Source of the DNA: Hypericum androsaemum
Taxonomy: Eukaryota; Streptophyta; Magnoliopsida; Malpighiales; Hypericaceae
Length of the DNA stretch: 64,000 nucleotides
Direction: 5' to 3'
Assembly (NCBI GenBank): GCA_963995505.1
Contig: OZ023181.1
Location: forward strand, 17,914,221-17,978,220
This document shows, piece after piece, positions 56,669-64,000 of this stretch (the stretch's first letter is position 1; every line of letters starts with the position of its first letter). Under the pieces are notes generated by a model, which was not told where the DNA came from, did no database searches, and worked only from the letters and a program-made list of their open reading frames with translations. A program made the translations under genes and the position numbers.

Positions 56669-57990
56669 ATTTTCTTTGGGAAAAGTCTACATAAGTACCC
56701 TGTGGTATACCCGATTATCACTTGGGTACCTTGTAGTTTAAAAACGATAGAATCGGTCCAACTTATTTTAATGTTTATCACTCAAGTCTAGCCAACTCGG
56801 TTCACCCATTTTTTGTCAAAACGATGTCGACTGGACGCTTACGTGGATTGCCACGTTACTTTGACCCGGATTAATTTGTTGCTGACGTGGCAATGGGTAA
56901 ATTATCAAATTAGTGCCAATTTTTTTATAATTTTTCAAAAACCTTATATAATTTTTAAATATTTTTTCAAAGCACCCTCTCTCTCCAACACCCCATCCCC
57001 ACCCTCCTGGACGCACCCCCATCTCCATTATCATCATCCAATAACAAACAGAACCCAAAAAATTAACAGGAAACCAAAAGCCCCATAAACCCTAAACCCA
57101 TCTCTCTCGATCCCAACCCCGACGCGTCGAAGAAGAAGAAGCTAGTAGTAGATGAGAGGCTAATGCGTCATAGTCGGAAGACTCGTCGAGGCCGGTGGAT
57201 GAACCTCTCCCTCCACCTACACTAAGATCTTCGCCGCTCAGGAGGAGGGCCGGCAGCCTTCTCCCTTTCTGATTACATCCCGACGCTCCGCAACTACACC
57301 AACAAACCCTCGTGCATGTCCCGGGAACCCCACAACCCTAACCCCTAATTTCGAACACCCACCTTCTCCCTCTTCCCCTCCTCCACCACCATTCCCCCCA
57401 ATCTCATCTTGAACTCTTCCATCTTCCCCAACTCCTTGGCCTTCCTGTTCGGCTTTGTCAATGACAGAACATATAGAGAATTCGGGGCGGTGCCGGCGGC
57501 GGTGAATTTGTAAGAGAAATTGGACGTCGTTTCTTTTGGAGGGTTTAGGTGGGGGAATTGGAGGTCGTTTCTTTTGGAGGGTTTGGGTGGAGAAATTGCA
57601 GGTCGTGTTCTTTTTTGTTTTTGGGTTTTGATGTGAATTTTAAAGGGGAATTAAGGTTTGCTATTGGGGTTGTGACGAGGAGCAGATGAGATTGGGGGGG
57701 AATGGTGGTGGAGGAGGGGAAGAGGGTTTCTGAAAGAAATTGGCACTAATTTGATAATTTACCAATTGCCATGTCAGCAACAAATTAATCCAGGTCAAAG
57801 TAACGTGGCAGTCCACGTAAGCGTCCAGTCGACGTCGTTTTGACAAAAAATGGGTGAACCGGGTTGGGTAGACTTAAGTGATAAACATTAGAATAAGTTG
57901 GACCAGTTCTATCATTTTTAAACCACAGAGTACTCAAGTGATAATCGGGTATACCATAGGGTACTTATGTGGACTTTTTCCATTTTCTTT
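56669..57990. mobile_element. non-autonomous Mutator-like element with perfect 9-bp target duplication
   Basis: The element spans 56678-57981 (1304 bp). Exact ATTTTCTTT flanks both sides (56669-56677 and 57982-57990). Terminal inverted repeats of about 245 bases begin GGGAAAAGTCTACATAAGTA and, on minus, GGAAAAAGTCCACATAAGTA, and run through GACGTCGTTTTGAC-like sequence to AATTGGCACTAATTTG. No transposase. The interior (about 56980-57700) is GC-richer, with coding-like scraps such as FVNDRTYREFGAVPAAVNL that I cannot assign to a gene, so a captured host fragment is likely. Confidence 0.88.
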
Positions 57991-58029
57991 TATGTAATTG
58001 CGCACCTTTCTTCAATTGTTTAGTTAGGA

Positions 58030-59530
58030 GATTCTATGGGGACAAAGGTAGTCCCAAATTTGGGGACTAAAAAAGAGATTGAAGCAATTTAGGTATTAAT
58101 AAAATATTTAAGGGTAAAATTAGAAAACTAATAAAAACAAAAGGGGAGATAGAAATTAGCTGGCACACTTTTTTAAAGAAAAATTAAAAAGGTAAAAAAA
58201 ATGTAAACCAATCTCACGTGAAAAGAGGAAGGGACTCTTTCTCTCTCTTTAAATTATTGTGAATTTCAAAAATTCTACCAACTACCAGATTTTTTTAATA
58301 AACTCAAAGAAACAAAGAATAAAAATTCAATAGAAAATCAATATCACTAAATTCGGAAACCAATATCACTGCGTTCGGAAACCACTATCACTGCTTTCGA
58401 AAACCAATATCACTATATTCGTGAACCAATGTCACTACCTTCAGAAACCAATATCACTACGTTCGAAACCAATATCACTACGTTCGGAAAACTAATATCA
58501 CTACGTTTGGAAACCAATATCACGATGTTTGGAAACCAATATTACCACATTCGAAAATCAATATCAACACATTCGAAAACCAATATATCACCACGTTCGA
58601 AAACCAATATCACTACGTTCGAAAACCAATATAATTATTGACTAGAACCAATAGCATTACTTACTCAAACCAATAACATTACAGACTCAAACCAATATCA
58701 GTACATACTCAAACCAATATCATTACAGACTAAAACTAATATCATTAAAGACTAAAACTAATATCAATACATACTCAAACCAATATCAGTACAGACTAAA
58801 ACTAATGACATTAGAGACTAAAATCAATATCAATACATACTCAAACTAATATCAGTACAGACTAAAATCAACATCAATACAGACTTAAACCAATATCAAT
58901 ACATACTCGAACCAATATCATTACAGACTAAAACTAATATCATTACATACTCAAACCAAACAAAAGAGGTCACGAAAACTAATATCACTACTGTAGAAAA
59001 CCAATATCACTACATCCGAAAACCAATATCACTACATCGGAAGACCAATATCACTGCAAGTCCTAATTAATTAGGTGGGCTCATGGAGATCTGAACAGGG
59101 ATGGGTCGACCCTCACTCGTACCACCACAGTTGGAGCACATCTTCCTCCCCGACCCGGAGTAGGTCCGGCACCCGACGTCCTCGTCCGACCACCGTGAGC
59201 AAAAGCACGTGACCCGACCTAACTAAAGAACACCTTCCTCCCCGACCTGGAGCAGACCCGTCGCCAACACCATGGGACCCATTTTCTGGATTCCTCTGCC
59301 GGAGCTGGGTGGTTCTTTAGTTGGGGGGAGAGAGAGAGAGAGAGGGGGAGAGATTTTTTAATTAGTGAAAGAGAGGGTGGGAGAGAAAGAGACATGGTTG
59401 GTTTAATCTAGTTTTTTGTTTAAAAAGTCAAAAATGCTCTTGATTGGTTATTGACTATTGGATGTAAATTTTTTTTTAAATCGAATCTGACGGTTCTAAA
59501 TCTAGTCCCCACCTATGGACAACTTTTTAT
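58030..59530. repeat. possible element enclosing a minisatellite
   Basis: Near 58035-58075 GGGGACAAAGGTAGTCCC... and near 59500 TAGTCCCCACCTATGG are loosely inverted; between them lie a GC-richer non-coding part and the array below. I cannot fix exact borders or a target duplication. A GA microsatellite lies at about 59327-59345. Confidence 0.35.
58330..59060. repeat. minisatellite, AAACCAATATCACTACGTTCGG units
   Basis: About 30 units of 20-24 bases; the left half uses AAACCAATATCACTACGTTCG, the right half AAACCAATATCATTACAGACT. The units are separated by no unique spacers. Core is the reverse complement of the array at 5817-6165. Confidence 0.9.
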
Positions 59531-60864
59531 TAGTCCACACTCAATTCGTCCTAGGCAGTCGATCAACCCCACACCTAAGTTCTTAATGAGCATTAATTGC
59601 GTGTGGAGGACAATCCATCCACATTAATTTCATGGCAATCACAATATTTTAATGAGAAAATTTGGATCCATAAAAAATTTAGTTAGTATGTGGTATTTAA
59701 AATTAGGTCATTTATGGACATATACTTGTTAAAAAAAACAGCTATCACCTCCCTACAAAGTTTATATAGTCTCCTTCATGATATGGCATATTAAATTGTG
59801 TTGCTAAGGTTGCCAGCCACCAAAAAATTGGACAAAATGCGAATTTTTTTATTTTTTTCCGGTTAGTAAAGAGAGTTAAATGGTTTATATTTATGTATGG
59901 ATGTTAAGTGTGTTACTGAAAAGTATAAGGTGGGACTTTTACTTTATTCCAGTTTAATAAAATTTAGGAGAGAAAAAGGTAAATTGTGTAAGCCGTACTA
60001 TTGATTTTTTAGAAAATAAAATTTTAATTTAAACTGGATCTTAATTAACTTTTCCTGCTGATAATGTCCAAGTGTCTGACCCAAAGAAGACTAATGATAA
60101 ACAAATAACAGATAATAAGAGCTGATGTTGACACTAGGCAAGCACTGGTGGACTTGAAAATGTCGCTTTTGCTTGGTCTTCAAATCAACCCGGCCGTATC
60201 GAGAGGTCTAATTAGAAATGGTCAATGGCGCCTTTAAGTGGACCATCCAAGAAAATTCCAATAAATTATAGTGGGCCTACTCTACTCCTTTTATTCTAGG
60301 ATGTCTGTTTTTTTTGTGGGGTCTTCCCCATTAACTCGCTCAATCCATCATAACAAGAAACAATGAACATGTAAATGAGAGAGAGCAAAGACAGATGAAC
60401 TGCAGAACTTGTTCTTGTTTTCTTTCCCTCTTTATTTTTTTTTTCTTGATGTACACATTTAACAAATTTTCTCCTATTTTATACACATCAACATACTTCC
60501 ATAATTTTGGAAGCTCCAAACAAGATGCCGGGTTGAGCAAAAAAGACAACGGGCGAGGCAAGAAAATGTCACCATGCAGCAGCAACTGATCGCAAAAAAA
60601 CTGTCGTGTCCGAGCGCATATAGGTCGATTGCTAGATTCCTTTCTTCTTTTCAAGCCATGATATCTTCAACCACAGCTCAGACGAATTAAGCAAACGCTC
60701 TTTTGCTGACCTCTCCATCTAGCGCATCAACTCATTTCAAAGACCAGCATCCACGGATAAAGAGCTCAAATGATCTGCCATTTGACCCGAGGATGGTGAA
60801 GATCGAGGAGGCAGACCTTCTGGATATGGTGCGAACGACTCCACGACTGTTTAAGCTGGCAGTT
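59531..60864. other. intergenic, includes probable 3' UTR of the MAPKKK gene
   Basis: No independent gene. The first few hundred bases left of 60865 are probably 3' UTR. A minus frame at 60725-60840 (ESFAPYPEGLPPRSS...) is open but I cannot connect it by splice phase. Confidence 0.4.
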
Positions 60865-63853
60865 TCATGATGGCTCACTGGCCAATCTCATAGGGGAAAA
60901 AGGATACTGCGTGAAGCTGGAGCTGACAGGAAAGCAGTTTCTGAGTTGATAATATTCTAGGTAGAGATGTATAAACCATAATTCTCAACAAAAAAAAAGT
61001 ATAAACCATGATCTTAAAAACTAATACCTTTCATAATTCACCCTCCCTCTTGAACTCCTTCCTGATAAAACAGGCACCGGCTCAAGTCTAAAATCAAGTG
61101 TTCTTGGATTATGGAACGCGTCCTGTCAAATAAATGCCCAATGACTTAAATAAGAATATCAGATTAACCTAGAATCTGAAGCAATGCACAAAAAGACTTT
61201 GCTGCATACCGTCAGTTTTTTCCCGTTCATTGACCGGGTCGAAGATGGGACATCTAGCTGCTCAAAGTTTCTCAACCACCTATGCTCTAAAAGCATGCTG
61301 GCTGTTGATCTCTCTGCAGGATTTCGTTTTAAGCAGCAACGTAGAAAATCCTTTCCATCAGCTGATAATGTTTCCGGTATTGGTGGGGTTTCCTTCATAA
61401 CTTTAAACATTGCTGCAGCCTGTATCATTGAAAAGGAGAATTTAGAATAGAGAATTATTATGAAGATCTGGCATAAAAATAGTCTTTAGTGCCCACAACA
61501 GCTCAGAAGATTGTGTTGCACCACAGTTACACCCACACTGACTAGTAGAATCAAATTCATAGGTGCTTTGCCATACCTAAACAATTGTTACGTTCCTACA
61601 CCTCAAAGTTTTCCAAAGATTGCAAGAGCGCAATGGAGTAATAGATAGGTGCTTTGGATTAATGAGATATCAGGTCTTAGCTTACCCCCTCGTACTCGCT
61701 CCAAGGAGGTTTTCCGGTGAGCATCTCAATTATAGTACAGCCCAAACTCCAAATATCAACAGCAAAAGCAAGGTCAGAGCTGTTATCTTTATGCATAACA
61801 GATTGCATGAGCTGTACATTCGATACGAAGATTATGTCAGAATATGGAAGCTAAAATATCATCACATAGTTAGGAGTAGAAAAATACCTCTGGAGCCATC
61901 CAGTATGGACTTCCCTTCAAAGAAAGATGAGCCGAATGTCCAGAAAGCTGAAGAACAACAGTTCAAAATAAGAATGGCTCAAGCTACATGCATAAGATTG
62001 TTCAACACTATGAACCAAGGTGGTGATAAGGCATGGTAAGACACAGTTATGCACATTGTCAATCAACAAATAATTCAAGAACCTAAAGGAAAAACCCACT
62101 AATGGTATGCACCATTACTATGGAACTGCACATAATACAGAAGCCACTAATTGAAAAGTTAAACAGGATTAACAAAACTAAGAAATTTGTACAAAGAAAG
62201 GGGTGTGCGTGCGTGTGTTAAGAGCAAGAGAGAGAGAATTACATGCTTCGCCATTCCGAAGTCAGCAAGCTTGACAACTCCAGATGCATCAACAAGCAAA
62301 TTAGCCCCCTTAATGTCCCTTTATATGCCCAAAAGAAACAAATAAAACTTAGCCAAATAAACCAACATAGAATTTCAGGCCTCTAGACAGTGTGAAAGAC
62401 ATCTAAAAGATCATTCTGTTTAAATGCCATACCTGTGTATTGTTTTCTTGCTATGGAGGTATGCTAACCCAGACAATATATGACGAGTAAAACTACGGAC
62501 AACATCTTCTGTTATTGCTCCTCCACAATGTTCACGGATGTATCTATTGAGTGAACCAGGATGAACATACTCTATATAAATATAAAAACGGTCTTCGACC
62601 TGTAGACATGAAGAATTATTAGGCAGTTTCACAACATAAAGAACTCTAAAGATGGAGGTCGATAGGAGCTTACTATTTCACTACCATAATATTGCACAAT
62701 GTTTTGGTGCTGTAAGTGGCTGAGAACTTTAATTTCCTGAGAATAATAAAGAAAGTAAGGTTATTTTATAGTCATCAATCTTCGCAGTCCAATACCTTGA
62801 AGATTTGAACCTAACATTCTAAGCGAGTAAAAATACCAAAGAACTGAAATTTTAAACAAGTCACAGTAGACAGCTAATTCTTTAGCATGCATTGCCAGGC
62901 ACCTAGCAGCCTAGCACTGCTGCCATGCTTATCAAGCAAAAGCTGGGGCCAAATATTAACTAAAAATAAGAAACTAAACTAGAACATTTGATGCATATAA
63001 GCAAACTGGGAGCAAGTATATTAGGGTCTAACCTGTTCTAACTGTTTTATCGACTCTGCGGACTTTGGATCTTCAGGAAATATTTCAACTTCCTTCATCG
63101 CACACAACGCCCCAGAAACCCTGTCAATATAACTGCAATCAGCATCCAGAGCAGAGACAAAATGCCAATACGGCTGATATTGAACTTAAATACCTATTGC
63201 TGGCGACATAAACGCTTCCAAACGTGCCACGCCCAATAAGTTTTCCTTTCTGCCACTTGCTTTTCAAGGGTGCGGGCTCTGATCTCGCCGTAGCAACTTG
63301 GGGGGTTTGGGGGTTAGCAGCCGGAGGAGATTGTACCGTTGCTCCAGGGGGAAGAGGCAATGGGTGAACCTCTTGATTACCAGCATTTTCCCACCTAGAA
63401 ACCGATGGCTCCACAGGTGCCTTGACATTCAAGGGTGAAGGAGGCCCACTCGAGCTCCTGAAGTTGTTGCGGATGGGACTTCTAGGCGGGGGACTATGCA
63501 GGGGAGAATTATCATTACTTTTTGAGAAGTTAAAAGCCGAGATATCAATGAATGCCGGGGGAGGTAGCCCCTGGAAATCCAGCATTGCCATTTCTGGCGC
63601 AGACCAGTTTTGAGCCGTTTTGGCAATCATTTGGTAGTAGTAAGGCATCAAGTCCGCATGGTTGCTAGTGCTAGCTCGTTGCGGGCTAACCGACGGGCTC
63701 GCAAACGGGCTAGCCGGAGCACTCTTAACAGGCACTTTGATCCCGAAGTTATCCTTACCGCTATCCACCGTACTCAGGTACGGCCGCCCCGGCCTAGTCG
63801 GCTTTATCTCGAGATCTCTTCCATTTCTTCTCGAATCTCTCGTCCCAAAATAA
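60865..63853 (-). CDS. MAPKKK5: MEKK-type MAP kinase kinase kinase, MAPKKK5-like, 5' end outside window
   Basis: Ten exons on minus: 63853-63194, 63120-63033, 62736-62674, 62599-62433, 62318-62243, 61947-61888, 61811-61686, 61419-61210, 61122-61028 and 60922-60865. All are GT-AG and in phase, giving 533 visible residues; the first exon(s) lie beyond 64000. The N-terminal part is Ser/Pro-rich with [18 protein letters not shown] and [11 protein letters not shown]. Kinase features: [33 protein letters not shown] (Lys), [52 protein letters not shown] and [13 protein letters not shown]. This set is typical of plant MAPKKK3/5/YODA, which phosphorylate MKKs in immunity and development signalling. 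The last exon (ending [12 protein letters not shown]) is the least certain: reading through the previous exon gives an alternative stop at 61021-61023. Paralogue choice is from memory. Confidence 0.9.
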
Positions 63854-64000
63854 CTGCAAACCAATTCATTTCCACCAAAATTCAGTGTTCTCCACTTTCT
63901 ACATTAATCAAAAATCAATCCCTCATCCTATCCCCTGAAGTCAACCCTGGTTACACAGCAAAGAAAAAGAAAAACTAGAAAGTCAACGAGGGAAAATTGA

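Noticed and set aside
58330..59060. Regularly repeated 20-24 base units resembling a CRISPR array
   Set aside because: Units are contiguous and degenerate without unique spacers, in a plant genome with no cas genes; it is a minisatellite.

Overview
The window is nuclear DNA of a flowering plant, most likely a dicot. The intact genes are intron-rich (GT-AG introns, AT-rich) and belong to plant families: a CDPK-related kinase, a MEKK-type MAPKKK, a C3H62-like SAP protein and a plant-mobile-domain (PMD) gene. The rest is a dense, nested mix of plant transposons. Nothing suggests organellar, bacterial or viral origin. Species cannot be named from the sequence.

Layout. 0-1.2 kb: 3' part of an OB-fold gene (HROB/DUF4539-like) on +, with two tandem OB cores. 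1.5-3.7 kb: a PMD gene on -, convergent with it and probably decayed. 3.8-6.2 kb: simple and foldback repeats, including a 540-bp G-rich minisatellite. 6.8-7.8 kb: a Pack-MULE carrying an exon-derived piece of a polyamine transporter gene. 8.2-10.8 kb: a complete 8-exon SAP-domain gene on -, with a LINE scrap inserted in its upstream region. 12.1-16.2 kb: a complete 11-exon CDPK-related kinase on -. 16.6-24.8 kb: gene-poor AT-rich DNA with Mutator-like elements. 24.8-32.8 kb: a complete but pol-less LTR retrotransposon with a CACCT target duplication. 28.1-40.1 kb: an almost perfect 6.0-kb tandem duplication joining the right half of that retrotransposon and part of an F-box pseudogene. 40.5-47.6 kb: LINE fragments broken by two hAT-type MITEs and a 1.4-kb foldback element whose arms carry tRNA-like (Pol III-type) boxes. 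47.6-56.0 kb: another F-box pseudogene and an older duplicated segment split by a complete 6.2-kb Copia element (TTTTC target duplication). 56.7-58.0 kb: a Mutator-like element with a perfect 9-bp target duplication. 58.0-59.5 kb: a minisatellite region. 60.9-63.85 kb: the 3' ten exons of a MAPKKK5-like gene on -, running off the right edge.

The two kinases are both signalling enzymes (Ca2+-related and MAPK cascade) but are 45 kb apart, and nothing here suggests a functional cluster. The points most worth following are: the Copia element, which lacks a recognisable tRNA primer site and has a leader complementary to its own LTR; the foldback with tRNA-derived boxes in both arms; the very recent 6-kb tandem duplication; and the Mutator family with captured host exons. 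All exon boundaries were worked out by hand from splice signals and reading frame; no alignment or search was run.
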